A DNA stretch of 64,000 nucleotides from an uncultured Methylopila sp. (GTDB lineage Bacteria; Pseudomonadota; Alphaproteobacteria; Rhizobiales; Methylopilaceae): positions 104,542-168,541 of the forward strand of contig CABHPB010000141.1 of NCBI GenBank assembly GCA_902168115.1. Reading direction: 5' to 3'. The notes beneath the pieces are model-generated. The model searched no databases and was not told the DNA's origin. It saw only the letters and a list, made by a program, of their open reading frames with translations. This document shows positions 37,838-46,458 of the stretch, in pieces; the first letter of the stretch is position 1; each line of letters opens with the position of its first letter. The position numbers and the translations under genes are program-made.

Positions 37838-39760
37838 ATGGCGTCGATCAGATTTACGGTTGTCGGTGACTACGATCCGGGCAACAGTTTCGCGGAAAAT
37901 TTCGCATTTCCGTCTGTTTACACGAATGTCAACGCGTCATACTCGGTTGTTCTAGTCCCTGGCGCGCAATCTTCATATTTCTATTTTCAAAACAACACTA
38001 GCACGGCGTTTGATGCGCTTCGTCACGGGTCTTCTATTACAAACTCAAGCGACTATTCGATTTCTGCCGATTTCTCGGACAACATCGGCTCCGTCAGACT
38101 GACCGGCGGCGACAGGGGCGACGTGCTGCTCGGCGGCGCGGGCAATGACGTGTTGCGTGGCGGCGCGGGCGGCGACACGCTGAACGGCGGCGCGGGCGAC
38201 GACACGATCGAGGGCGGGACCGGCGGAAACCAGATCGACGGCGGCTCCGGCGTCAACACCCTTTCCTACGCGAACCTTCCGGTCGACGCCGGCGGCGCTT
38301 TCGGCGCCTATGTCGATCTCCAGGACGGCTTTTCTCTCGGCAATGAGGGCCTCTTTGGCGATTCGATCGCCAACATCCAGAACGTCATCGGGACTTCCGT
38401 GAATGATACCCTTCTGGGAGACGGCGAAGCGAACGTCTTCGAGGGCGGCGCAGGCGCCGACTACATCGACGGCCGCGGCGGCAACGATACGGCCAGCTAC
38501 GAGCACTCCAGCGCTGGCGTCACCGTCAATCTCACGACCAACGTCAACACCGGCGGCGACGCCGCGGGCGACGACATCCGGAACATGGAGAACATCACCG
38601 GCAGCGCTTTCGCCGACAGCCTGACGGGCGACGCCGGTGCCAACCGGCTCGACGGGCTCGCCGGCGCGGACCTGCTGCGCGGCGGCGACGGCGACGATAC
38701 GCTGAACGGCGGCGCGGGCAACGACACGATCGAGGGCGGGGCCGGGTTCAACCAGATCGACGGCGGTTCCGGCGTCAACACGCTGTCTTACGCGAGCCTT
38801 TCTCCCACCCCCGGTGAAGGCGCGGTTGTCGACCTCCAACTCGGCAGCGCCTGGGCCCTTGGCGGCTTCCTTGGCGACACGATTTCCAACATCCAGAACT
38901 TGATCGGGACGTCGGTCGGCGACGCCTTTTACGGGAACGGCGCGGCGAACATCTTCGAGGGCGGCGCAGGCGCCGACATCTTCGAGGGCCGAGGCGGCAG
39001 CGACACGGTCAGCTACGAGCATTCGGCCGCGGGCGTCACAGTCAATCTCGCGACCAACGTCAACACCGGCGGCGACGCCGAGGGCGACGTCTTCTTCGAC
39101 GCGATCGAGAACATCTCCGGCAGCCGCTACGCCGACAGCCTGACGGGCGACGCCAACGCCAACCGACTGAACGGCTACGCGGGAGCCGACACCCTCACCG
39201 GCGGCGACGGCGCCGACGTGTACATCGTGCGCGACGCGCGGGTCGTCGTGGTCGAACAGGCGGGCGAAGGGACCGACCGCGTCGAGGCGACGGTCAACCA
39301 CACGCTGGCCGCCAATGTCGAGAACCTGACGCTGATCACCAACGCGATCAACGGCACGGGCAACGACATCGTCAACGTCATCACCGGCAGCGCGCGCGCC
39401 AATGTCATCGACGGCAAGGGCGGCTCGGACGTGCTCTACGGAAAGGGCGGCGCCGATACGTTCTCGTTCTCGACCGAACTCTCGAACGGCAATGTCGACC
39501 GCATCGTCGATTTCGACGGCGACGACACGATCCAGCTCGACCGCACGATCTTCTCGCAGTTCTCGGCCGGCGACCTCTCGGACGACCTGTTCAAGAACCT
39601 CGACCTCGGCAAGCAGGACGCCAACGACAAGATCCTCTATGACCAGGACACCGGTCGCCTGTTCTACGACGCGGACGGCAAGGGCGGCGAGGCGGCCAAG
39701 CTGTTCGCGCTCATCGGCAACCACGCCGACCTCGACGCCTCGGATTTCAGGATCATCTGA
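37838..39760 (+). CDS. RTX (hemolysin-type calcium-binding) protein, probably type I secreted
   Basis: The protein has 640 residues, no signal peptide and many GGxGxDxx nonapeptides (GGAGNDVLRGGAGGDTLNGG and others), which bind Ca2+ in parallel beta rolls. The first 75 or so residues are unlike the rest and AT-rich at the DNA level. The core is a tandem duplication of about 174 residues. The C-terminus (GGADTFSFSTE, VDRIVDFDGDDTIQLD, LFYDADGKGGEAAKLFALIG) is the peptidase M10/serralysin-type end that carries the type I secretion signal. No enzymatic domain is visible; possible roles are adhesin or surface layer. No type I exporter genes are nearby. Confidence 0.9.
   Translation: MASIRFTVVGDYDPGNSFAENFAFPSVYTNVNASYSVVLVPGAQSSYFYFQNNTSTAFDALRHGSSITNSSDYSISADFSDNIGSVRLTGGDRGDVLLGGAGNDVLRGGAGGDTLNGGAGDDTIEGGTGGNQIDGGSGVNTLSYANLPVDAGGAFGAYVDLQDGFSLGNEGLFGDSIANIQNVIGTSVNDTLLGDGEANVFEGGAGADYIDGRGGNDTASYEHSSAGVTVNLTTNVNTGGDAAGDDIRNMENITGSAFADSLTGDAGANRLDGLAGADLLRGGDGDDTLNGGAGNDTIEGGAGFNQIDGGSGVNTLSYASLSPTPGEGAVVDLQLGSAWALGGFLGDTISNIQNLIGTSVGDAFYGNGAANIFEGGAGADIFEGRGGSDTVSYEHSAAGVTVNLATNVNTGGDAEGDVFFDAIENISGSRYADSLTGDANANRLNGYAGADTLTGGDGADVYIVRDARVVVVEQAGEGTDRVEATVNHTLAANVENLTLITNAINGTGNDIVNVITGSARANVIDGKGGSDVLYGKGGADTFSFSTELSNGNVDRIVDFDGDDTIQLDRTIFSQFSAGDLSDDLFKNLDLGKQDANDKILYDQDTGRLFYDADGKGGEAAKLFALIGNHADLDASDFRII
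38180..39220 (+). repeat. Tandem duplication of about 520 bp inside the RTX gene
   Basis: CTGAACGGCGGCGCGGGC at 38180 recurs at 38702, and CTGACGGGCGACGCC at 38621 recurs at 39140, so two units of about 520 nt lie in register. The encoded repeats both contain QIDGGSGVNTLSYA, NIQN(V/L)IGTSV, VFEGGAGAD or IFEGGAGAD, SYEHS(S/A)AGVTVNL and NVNTGGDA. Divergence between units shows an old duplication, not an assembly artefact. Confidence 0.85.
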
Positions 39761-39781
39761 CGCGTCGATCTGTGGCTTTCA

Positions 39782-39815
39782 AAGAGCCCCGTCCGGTCCG
39801 CCGGGCGGGGCTCTT
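39782..39815 (+). terminator. Strong rho-independent terminator after the RTX gene
   Basis: AAGAGCCCCG (39782-39791) pairs perfectly over 10 bp with CGGGGCTCTT (39806-39815), with a 14-nt loop, followed by CATTT. It lies 22 nt past the RTX stop. Confidence 0.85.
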
Positions 39816-40082
39816 CATTTGGTGGACATGGCTGCAATTCGAGCAGGCGGCGTTCGGCCGGCCGCCGGTTTCCGGCTCATGCGCAAGGCGAGGCGCCGAC
39901 ATCAATTCGCGTCGTCCGACGAGCCGGAAAGACCCGCCCGCGGGGTCGCCAAGTGGGTGGTATCGCTCAATTTTTCTGGATTTATATTGGTTCTGTTCTG
40001 GTCCTCTAGCGGATTGCCGCGGCCGCCGCGCTGGACTATCGTGGACGCCTCAGCTCATCCGCGATCGACAGAGCATCCGGCC
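39816..40082 (+). promoter_or_regulatory. Probable promoter region of the BTAD regulator
   Basis: This non-coding stretch holds a distinctly AT-rich patch near 39968-40005 (TCAATTTTTCTGGATTTATATTGG), unusual in this GC-rich DNA and placed about 80-110 nt before the regulator start. I could not fix -35/-10 boxes. Confidence 0.4.
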
Positions 40083-40859
40083 ATGCTGCAGGTCCGCCTC
40101 CTGGGGTGCTTCGCGATCGAGCAGTCCCATCGGGACCAGTCGGCGGTGCTCGGCCGCAACGGCAGGCGGCTCGCGGCCTATCTGTTCGCCTATCCCAATC
40201 GCAGCCATCGCCGCGACAAGCTGATCGACCTGTTCTGGACAGAGAGCGCGCCGGACCAAGGGCGCGCCGCCTTCAGCACGGCGCTCTGGAAGATCAAGCG
40301 CGCGATCGGTTCTTCCGGCAGACAGACGGCCTTGCGCGCGGTCGGTCAGAACGTGCTGCTGGAGATCGCCCAGCCGACGATCGTCGACGCCCACCGCTTC
40401 GCGTCCGAGATCGAGATCGCGCTTTCGGCGAGCCGCGCGGAGTCGATCGCGCAGACGATCGAGCTCTATGGCGGCGCATTCCTGGAAGAATTCGACGAGG
40501 ACTGGGTGCTGGAGGAGCGCGAACGCCTCGAGGCGCTCTATGTCCGCGCGCTGACGCTGATGATGCGGCAGGCCGCGGCCCAGTCGCGCTACGAGGACGC
40601 GCTGTGCTGCGCGCGCCGCATCCTCTCGACCGACCCGATGCGCGAAACCGCGCAGCGCGCGGCGATGCTGCTCTACACGCTGAACGGCCAGCGCGGCCAC
40701 GCGCTCAGGCAGTTCGAGCGGTGCCGCACGACGCTGCGCGAGGAATGCGGCGTCGACCCGATGCCGGAGACCCGGTCGCTCGACCAGATGATCCGCAGCG
40801 GCGCGGTGTTCGAGCGGATCCCGACGCTTCTCAGCGAGACCTTCGGCGGCTGCGGCTAG
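40083..40859 (+). CDS. SARP/BTAD-type transcriptional regulator beside the injection-system genes
   Basis: The protein has 258 residues. An N-terminal OmpR-like winged-helix region (1 to about 90; LQVRLLGCFAIEQ, RRLAAYLFAYPNRSHRRDKL, ALWKIKRAIG) is followed by a bacterial transcriptional activation domain (about 95-245; TIELYGGAFLEEFDEDWVLE, ALTLMMRQAAAQSRYEDAL, LREECGVDPMPETRSL). This is the architecture of DnrI/AfsR-type regulators, common in actinomycetes and less so in alphaproteobacteria. It has no ATPase or TPR extension. It is the first gene before the contractile-injection cluster on the same strand, so it is a good candidate for its activator (inference). Confidence 0.85.
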   Translation: MLQVRLLGCFAIEQSHRDQSAVLGRNGRRLAAYLFAYPNRSHRRDKLIDLFWTESAPDQGRAAFSTALWKIKRAIGSSGRQTALRAVGQNVLLEIAQPTIVDAHRFASEIEIALSASRAESIAQTIELYGGAFLEEFDEDWVLEERERLEALYVRALTLMMRQAAAQSRYEDALCCARRILSTDPMRETAQRAAMLLYTLNGQRGHALRQFERCRTTLREECGVDPMPETRSLDQMIRSGAVFERIPTLLSETFGGCG

Positions 40860-41170
40860 CCGATTCCGCCTTCCCTCTCCGATCTCAGGACGTCCGCGTC
40901 GCTGCTGCTCGCCGCGCGCCGCCGGGCTGCGCTCGCCCGTCGGGCGAACAGATCGCGAAGAGAAGCCGGAGAGAGTTCCCTGAGCCGCCCGCCAGTCTCG
41001 CCTCGACGGGCGGAGAGCGGACCGCCACGCCGGCGGCGGTCCGCGCGAAGGCCGCCGGCGAGGCCCCAAGGAGCGGCCCGCCTGATCGGCACGGCGCGCC
41101 GAGGATGAGCGGGCTAGGGTCCGCAGATCGCCATGGGCTCTGCTGACGCCGGTCAACGAGGCGAGCGCCG
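40860..41170 (+). promoter_or_regulatory. Leader region of the contractile-injection cluster with a perfect 10-bp hairpin
   Basis: These 311 bases hold no convincing gene. GCGGACCGCC (41017-41026) pairs exactly with GGCGGTCCGC (41035-41044) around an 8-nt loop. No T-run follows, so it could end the regulator transcript weakly, or serve as an untranslated-leader structure for the downstream operon. Confidence 0.45.
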
Positions 41171-41449
41171 GTGGTCGAAGCGTGCCCATCCCCCTCTTCG
41201 GACGGCCCGGAGTCGATCGCCTCCGGCGACCACGTGCTGATCGTGCGGCTCTGGCGCGAGCCGAACCGCACGCCGCCCCGCGACGAGGACTGGCGCGGGC
41301 ACGTCTATCTGAGCGGGGCCGAGATCAAGCGCCGCTTCGTCGGCGTGGACCGGCTGTTCCGGGCGATCCGGACCCTGCTCGGGCAGGCCGCGCGCGAGGA
41401 CGACGTCGTCGAGACGAGCGCCCGGGCCGGCGAAGGCGGGCCGTCATGA
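41171..41449 (+). CDS. Small unknown protein at the head of the eCIS operon
   Basis: The protein has up to 92 residues. It contains DHVLIVRLWREPNRTPP and WRGHVYLSGAEIKRRFVGVD, a regular helix-strand pattern without a known motif. The GTG at 41171 is the furthest start; an internal start is possible. The stop overlaps the ATPase ATG (ATGA), so it is coupled to the injection-system operon. Conserved small genes occur near eCIS ATPases, but I do not recognise this one and assign no function. Confidence 0.6.
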   Translation: MVEACPSPSSDGPESIASGDHVLIVRLWREPNRTPPRDEDWRGHVYLSGAEIKRRFVGVDRLFRAIRTLLGQAAREDDVVETSARAGEGGPS

Positions 41450-43533
41450 ACGCCGAACCCCAGAAGTCGGAGCTGAGATGGGCCGAGCTCGAAAAGGCGC
41501 TCGCGCATGTCGAGTCGTGGCTCGCCCCGGAGGTCGAGCGCGTCGCGCGCGGCTATGAGGGCGGCCAGGCGGGCGCGTTCCACGGGCTGGTGATGGGCCC
41601 GGACGAGGCGCGGCGGGCGCTTGCGGAGGCGGACCCGTCCCGCGCGCCGGTCGACCGGGCCGCGGCGGCGAACGACCTCCCGGACTTCGCGCGGATCGCG
41701 CAGCTCTTCGGCGCCGACGCCTTCGACGCCTGCGTGCTGCTGCTGGCGCTCGCGCCGGAGATTTCGAGCCGCTTCGGCCGGCTCTACGGCTTCCTGCAGG
41801 ACGATCTGGCGAGGACCCGCCCGACCTTCGATCTCGCGCTCGGCCTTCTCGCGCGCGGGCCCGCCGAGCGGCTGGCGCTGCGCCGCAGGCTCGCCCCCGA
41901 CGCCCCGCTCCTCGCCGAGCGGCTGATCCAGCCGTGGCGCGAGCCCGCCGGCCACTGGCTGTCGACGCAGTTCACGCTCGATCCGCAGATCCTGCGCCTG
42001 CTGACGGGGGACGGCGGGATCGACGAGCGGCTCGCCGGCTTCGCTCGCCTCGCGCCGTGGACCCCGCGCGCCGGGACGGGGGAAGACGCGAACGCCGCCG
42101 CGGCTTCCGCGGCGCTCGTCCGCGGAGGGATCGTCTGGCTCGACGGGCCGGACCCGTCCGCCAAGCGCCGCATCGCGGCCGAGGCCGCCCGGCTCGCGGG
42201 CATGCCGCTGATCGAGATCGACGAGACCGCCGTTCCGGGCGACCGGCCGGCGGCCCAGACCGCCGCCCTGCTCGTGCGCGAGGCGGCGCTGCGCGACGCG
42301 GCGCTGTTCCTCGACGGCCTGGAGGACGAGGACAGCCGCGAGCCCTGCCCGTTCTGCGCGGCCTTCCTCGCCGAGGCGGCGCGGCAGGGCGGCGCGGCCT
42401 TCCTCGCCGGAAACCAGGCCTGGCTGAGGGACGGCTGGGCCGCGCGCGGCCTCGCCCGGGTCGCGGTCCCGCGGCCGGACGCGGCCGCGCGGCAGGCGAT
42501 CTGGAGCGCGACCCTCGCCGCGCACGACCTCGACCTGACGGCGGACCAGACCCGGGGCCTTGCGCGGCGCTACCGCCTGACCGGCCGCCAGATCGAGACC
42601 GCCGCCGCCGTCGCGGCCGCCATGGCGCCGGACGGCCGCACGGAGACGACGTCGGCCTATCGGCGGGTCGTGTCGGCCACGCGCGCCCAGACCGGGCAGA
42701 GGATCGGCGCGCTCGCCGCCCGCCGGCCGCCGCGAGCGCGGTGGGAGGATCTGGTTCTTCCCGAGGATTCGCTGAGGCAGCTGCGCGAGCTCTGCCGGCG
42801 CGTCGAGCTGCGCGAGCGCGTGCTCCCGCGCTGGAGCGAGCGCCACCGCGCCGGCTCCGCCCGCGGCGTCCACGCCCTGTTCGCGGGCTCCTCCGGCACC
42901 GGCAAGACCATGGCCGCGGAGATCATCGCCGGCGAGCTCGGGCTCGACCTGTTCCGGATCAGCGTGCCGAACACGGTCAGCAAATACATCGGCGAGACCG
43001 AGAAGAACCTCGACCGCATCTTCGACGCCGCCGAGGACAGCAACGCCATCCTGTTCTTCGACGAGGCCGACGCGATCCTCGGCAAGCGCTCGGAGGTCAG
43101 GGACTCCCACGACCGCTACGCCAATCTCGAGATCAGCTACCTGCTGCAGCGGATGGAGGAGTTCGACGGGGTCTCGATCCTCGCGAGCAATCTGAGGGCC
43201 AACATCGACGACGCCTTCACCCGGCGCCTCGCCTTCGTGATCCACTTCCCCTTCCCCGACGCCGCCCACCGCCGGCGCATCTGGGAAGGCGCCTGGCCCG
43301 ACCCCGAGCGGCGGCCGCGCGACGTCGACCTCGACCGGCTGGCCTCGCTGTTCAAGCTCAGCGGCGGCAGCATCTCGAACGTCGCGGTCGCAGCCTCCTT
43401 CCTCGCCGCCGAGCGCGAGCAGGACGTCGCGACAGGCGACGTCGTCACCGCGCTTCGTCGCGAATTCCAGAAGCTCGGCAAGCCCGCGGCCGAGCAGGAG
43501 CTCCGCGACAGCCTGACCGCGGGGGCCGCGTGA
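41446..43533 (+). CDS. AAA+ ATPase of the contractile injection system (Afp15-like)
   Basis: The protein has 695 residues. The first half is an N-terminal region of helical repeats with a degenerate ATPase-like module (a GGIVWLDGPDPSAKRRIAAE stretch lacks an intact Walker A). The C-terminal AAA+ domain has Walker A GSSGTGKT (from about residue 481), Walker B ILFFDEADAI (about 530), sensor and arginine-finger segments (RLAFVIHFPFPD). This is the typical ATPase of eCIS loci (Afp15/Pvc15), suggested to help assembly or cargo loading. The start ATG overlaps the small upstream gene, and its stop overlaps the DUF4255 gene. Confidence 0.9.
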   Translation: MNAEPQKSELRWAELEKALAHVESWLAPEVERVARGYEGGQAGAFHGLVMGPDEARRALAEADPSRAPVDRAAAANDLPDFARIAQLFGADAFDACVLLLALAPEISSRFGRLYGFLQDDLARTRPTFDLALGLLARGPAERLALRRRLAPDAPLLAERLIQPWREPAGHWLSTQFTLDPQILRLLTGDGGIDERLAGFARLAPWTPRAGTGEDANAAAASAALVRGGIVWLDGPDPSAKRRIAAEAARLAGMPLIEIDETAVPGDRPAAQTAALLVREAALRDAALFLDGLEDEDSREPCPFCAAFLAEAARQGGAAFLAGNQAWLRDGWAARGLARVAVPRPDAAARQAIWSATLAAHDLDLTADQTRGLARRYRLTGRQIETAAAVAAAMAPDGRTETTSAYRRVVSATRAQTGQRIGALAARRPPRARWEDLVLPEDSLRQLRELCRRVELRERVLPRWSERHRAGSARGVHALFAGSSGTGKTMAAEIIAGELGLDLFRISVPNTVSKYIGETEKNLDRIFDAAEDSNAILFFDEADAILGKRSEVRDSHDRYANLEISYLLQRMEEFDGVSILASNLRANIDDAFTRRLAFVIHFPFPDAAHRRRIWEGAWPDPERRPRDVDLDRLASLFKLSGGSISNVAVAASFLAAEREQDVATGDVVTALRREFQKLGKPAAEQELRDSLTAGAA

Positions 43534-44402
43534 TGCTCGATCTCGTGGACAGGGTGGTCGAGGAGATCCTGGACGCCGGCTGGCCGGTGACGCCGGCCAA
43601 GCCGGCCTTCTCCTTCGCCGCGCCCGACGAGACCTTTCCAGCCTTCGTCGTGAACGCCGGCGGGCCCGTGCTCAACATCTTCATGACGGACGTGCGCGAG
43701 AACCGGCACCTGCGCCGGCCGGAATGGGACAAGACCGACCCCGGAGGCCCGGCGGCCGCCTACTCCCACCCGCCGGTCTATCTCGACATCGTCTACGTAA
43801 TTTCGGCCTGGAGCCCGGCGAGCGACCAGCAGGCCGCCGACCCGGTCGGCGTCGAGCACCGGTATCTCGGCGAGGCGCTGCGCATCCTGCTGCGCAACCC
43901 GGACGTGACGCCCCAGGCGCTCGGCATCCCGAGCGGCGGGACGGTGTTCAACGCCGCGCATGTCTATCTCGCGGCCGCCTATCCGGAAGGCGGCCAGCCG
44001 CTCAACGACTTCTGGACCACCATGAAGCAGGGCTGGCGGCTCGCCGTCCAGCTCACCGTGACCGCGCCGCTCGACCTGCTGCTCGACGCACCGACCGAGC
44101 CGATCGTGCTCACCTTCATCCAGCGCTACCTGCCGATCGGATCGGCGACGGCAGAGCAGCGCATCCAGATCGGCGGCCAGGTGGTGCGCGCCGCCGGCGG
44201 CGCACCTGTCGAAGGCGCGAACGTCCGCCTGATGGCCGCCGGCCGGGAGATCACGACCGACTCCCGCGGCCGCTACAGCTTCGCCGGCCTCAATCCCGGC
44301 CTGCACCGCATCCGGGCCTCGGCCTCCGGACTGACCCCGATCGAGCGCGACGTCAGCGTCCCGGACGGCCCGCCGGCGGACCACATCTTCGAGCTGTCGT
44401 GA
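43533..44402 (+). CDS. DUF4255 protein, probable tube/sheath terminator (Afp16/Pvc16-like), with a C-terminal Ig-like domain
   Basis: The protein has 289 residues. Residues 1 to about 190 match the DUF4255 (Pvc16 N-terminal) pattern: LVDRVVEEILDAGWPVTP, FMTDVRENRHLRR, HPPVYLDIVYVISAW. Afp16 caps the particle and ends sheath and tube growth. The last 80 residues form a carboxypeptidase-regulatory-like fold (IQIGGQVVRAAGGAPVEGAN, TDSRGRYSFAGLNPGLHRIR). The start ATG shares bases with the ATPase stop. The sheath gene follows after 10 nt. Confidence 0.85.
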   Translation: MLDLVDRVVEEILDAGWPVTPAKPAFSFAAPDETFPAFVVNAGGPVLNIFMTDVRENRHLRRPEWDKTDPGGPAAAYSHPPVYLDIVYVISAWSPASDQQAADPVGVEHRYLGEALRILLRNPDVTPQALGIPSGGTVFNAAHVYLAAAYPEGGQPLNDFWTTMKQGWRLAVQLTVTAPLDLLLDAPTEPIVLTFIQRYLPIGSATAEQRIQIGGQVVRAAGGAPVEGANVRLMAAGREITTDSRGRYSFAGLNPGLHRIRASASGLTPIERDVSVPDGPPADHIFELS

Positions 44403-44412
44403 GGAAGCAATC

Positions 44413-45588
44413 ATGGCGACCATCTATCCCAACACGCCCGGCGTCCAGATCCTCGAGGTGCGGCTCGGCGCGCCGCCCATCGCCGGCGTCGGCACCAGCA
44501 CGGCCGGCTTCGTCGGCAAATCGCCGATGGCCGGCCGCTTCCTGAAGGTCGCGCGGCTCGTGACGAGCGCCGACCAGTTCGAAGCCGACTACATAAAGGG
44601 CGCGGCGCCGGCCGATCCGCCGGCCGCCGACAGCACCGCGCTCTCGCAGGCCGTGTTCGGCTTCTTCGAGAACGGCGGCACGACCTGCTACGTGGTCAAC
44701 GTCGACTCCGAGACGCCCGGCGAGATCGTGGCCGGTCTCAAGCTGCTCGAGCCGGTCGACGAGGTCGCGGTCATCGCGGCGCCGGGCCAGACCCATAACG
44801 ACGTCTACGTCGCGCTGGAGGACCAGGCCTTCCGCACGGGCGACCGGTTCGCCCTGCTCGACCCGCCGACGAAGGTCGACGACCTCGGCAAGCTCAAGGC
44901 CGGCGGAACCAGCCGTCCGCCCGCCTCGGACTACGCCGCCTTCTACTATCCGAAGATCCAGATCGCGCCACGGCTCGCCAACGACCCGCAGGACAGCGCG
45001 GCCAATCCGATCTTCGCCACGCCCGTCGGCCACATCGCCGGCGCCTACGCCCGGGTCGACGCTGCGCGCGGCGTGCACAAGGCTCCCGCGAACGAGCGTC
45101 TCCTCGGCGCGCTCGGCGTCGAGCATCCGCTCACCAACGCCGACCAGAACACGCTGAACGCCGACGGCGTGAACCTGATCCGCATGTTCGCGGGGCAGGC
45201 CACGCTTTGGGGGGCGCGCACGCTGCAGGCGGCCGACGCCGCCGACAAGACGTTCCGCTACATCAACGTCCGCCGGCTCGTGAACTACATCGAGGAATCG
45301 ATGGAGGACGGCCTGCGCTTCGCGGTGTTCGAGCCGAACAACCTCGCCTTGCGCCAGACGATCACGCGCTCGGTGCGCGGCTTCCTCGACGGCGTCTGGC
45401 GCGACGGCGCGCTGTTCGGCGCCACGCCGGACGAGGCCTACTACGTGCGCTTCCCCGATCTCTACAACCGCGACGAGGACCGCGCGCTCGGCAAGCTGAC
45501 GGTCGAGATCGGCCTTCGGGCCGTCTACCCGGCCGAATTCATCATCGTGCGGATCGGCCTGATCCTGCAGAGCGCAGCCGCCGCCTGA
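44413..45588 (+). CDS. Contractile tail sheath protein
   Basis: The protein has 391 residues. The N-terminus YPNTPGVQILEVRLGAPPIA, the GFFENGGTTCYVVNV segment and the C-terminal region FEPNNLALRQTITRSVRGFL plus LTVEIGLRAVYPAEFIIVRI are hallmarks of phage-tail-like sheath proteins. It polymerises around the tube and contracts to drive it into a target membrane. Only one sheath gene is present, whereas Afp and PVC have three. GAGG lies 8-10 nt before the ATG. Confidence 0.95.
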   Translation: MATIYPNTPGVQILEVRLGAPPIAGVGTSTAGFVGKSPMAGRFLKVARLVTSADQFEADYIKGAAPADPPAADSTALSQAVFGFFENGGTTCYVVNVDSETPGEIVAGLKLLEPVDEVAVIAAPGQTHNDVYVALEDQAFRTGDRFALLDPPTKVDDLGKLKAGGTSRPPASDYAAFYYPKIQIAPRLANDPQDSAANPIFATPVGHIAGAYARVDAARGVHKAPANERLLGALGVEHPLTNADQNTLNADGVNLIRMFAGQATLWGARTLQAADAADKTFRYINVRRLVNYIEESMEDGLRFAVFEPNNLALRQTITRSVRGFLDGVWRDGALFGATPDEAYYVRFPDLYNRDEDRALGKLTVEIGLRAVYPAEFIIVRIGLILQSAAAA

Positions 45589-45610
45589 TCCCGAACAAGG
45601 AGCCGCCGCC

Positions 45611-46054
45611 ATGCCCCAGCCAGGCCAGCAGCCGATCTACTTCAGGGCGTTCCAGTTCATGGTCGAGATCGACGGGATCGACAACGCCCGGTTCCAGGAG
45701 GTGGGAGGCATCGACGCCACCACCGACATGATCGAGTACCGCGAGGGCGGGGACATCCTCGGCCCGCGCAAGTTCCCGGGCATGACCAAGCATTCGAACC
45801 TCTCGCTCAAGCGCGGGTTCAGCGACGACAAGCGGCTGTTCAAGTGGTTCGAGGACGTCATGACCGGGCGGACCGAGAAGATCCGCAAGAACATCTCGGT
45901 CGTCCAGCTCGACATGGCGGGCAAGGAGGTGCTGCGCTGGAACCTCTTCAGCGCCTTCCCGGTCAAGTACACGGCGGCGTCCTACAACGCCAAGGGCAAC
46001 GAGCTTTCCATCGAGGCGCTCGAGATCGCCTACGAGCGGATCGAGCAGGCGTGA
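45611..46054 (+). CDS. Inner tube protein (T4 gp19-like)
   Basis: The protein has 147 residues, the usual size. Typical tube-family segments are FRAFQFMVEIDGIDNARFQE, EYREGGDILGPRKFPGMTKH and SNLSLKRGFSDDKRLFKWFE, with KEVLRWNLFSAFPVKY near the end. It should form the hexameric inner tube that carries cargo. AGGAG is 9 nt before the ATG. There is only one tube gene here, unlike the two in Afp/PVC. The assembly-protein gene follows after 11 nt. Confidence 0.95.
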   Translation: MPQPGQQPIYFRAFQFMVEIDGIDNARFQEVGGIDATTDMIEYREGGDILGPRKFPGMTKHSNLSLKRGFSDDKRLFKWFEDVMTGRTEKIRKNISVVQLDMAGKEVLRWNLFSAFPVKYTAASYNAKGNELSIEALEIAYERIEQA

Positions 46055-46065
46055 GGGAGGGCGCG

Positions 46066-46458
46066 ATGCTCCAGACCGAATACGACTTCACGCTGCCGAT
46101 CGGGTTCCAGGACGAGGAAGGCTCGCTGCACCGGGACGGGGTGATGCGCCTCGCCACCGCCGCGGACGAGATCCTGCCGCTGAAGGATTCCCGCGTGCAG
46201 GGAAACCCGGCCTACCTGTCGGTCATCGTGCTGTCGCGCGTCGTCTCGCGCCTCGGCTCGGTTCCGCAGGTCACGCCAAAGGTGATCGAAGGTCTCTACG
46301 CGGCCGACATGGCCTATCTGCAGAACCTCTACAACAAGCTCAACGACGTCGACGCGCAGGGCGAGCAGATGTGCCCGCACTGCAGCCACATCTTCGCGGC
46401 GGAACACGCGATGGGGGGATCGCCGGCTACCCTCTCGGCCAGCTCTACGAGGAGGTAG
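46066..46458 (+). CDS. Small tail-assembly-like protein, zero-frame product upstream of a predicted -1 frameshift
   Basis: The protein has 130 residues in the zero frame. It contains LPIGFQDEEGSLHRDGVMRL, SRVVSRLGSVPQVTPKVIEG and YLQNLYNKLNDVDAQGEQM, then a CPHC pair with nearby histidines (HCSHIF, AEH), possibly zinc-binding. Proteins of this kind sit after tube genes in eCIS and related phage tails, where phages keep tail-assembly chaperones. GGGAGG lies 5-6 nt before ATG 46066. The last 13 residues lie past a slippery heptamer (46413-46419). If ribosomes slip there, the product would be about 178 residues and include the DUF6760 domain. Confidence 0.85.
   Translation: MLQTEYDFTLPIGFQDEEGSLHRDGVMRLATAADEILPLKDSRVQGNPAYLSVIVLSRVVSRLGSVPQVTPKVIEGLYAADMAYLQNLYNKLNDVDAQGEQMCPHCSHIFAAEHAMGGSPATLSASSTRR

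Noticed and set aside
38104..39220. Repeats as a CRISPR array
   Set aside because: The repeats are in-frame RTX nonapeptide codons inside a coding sequence with no unique spacers.
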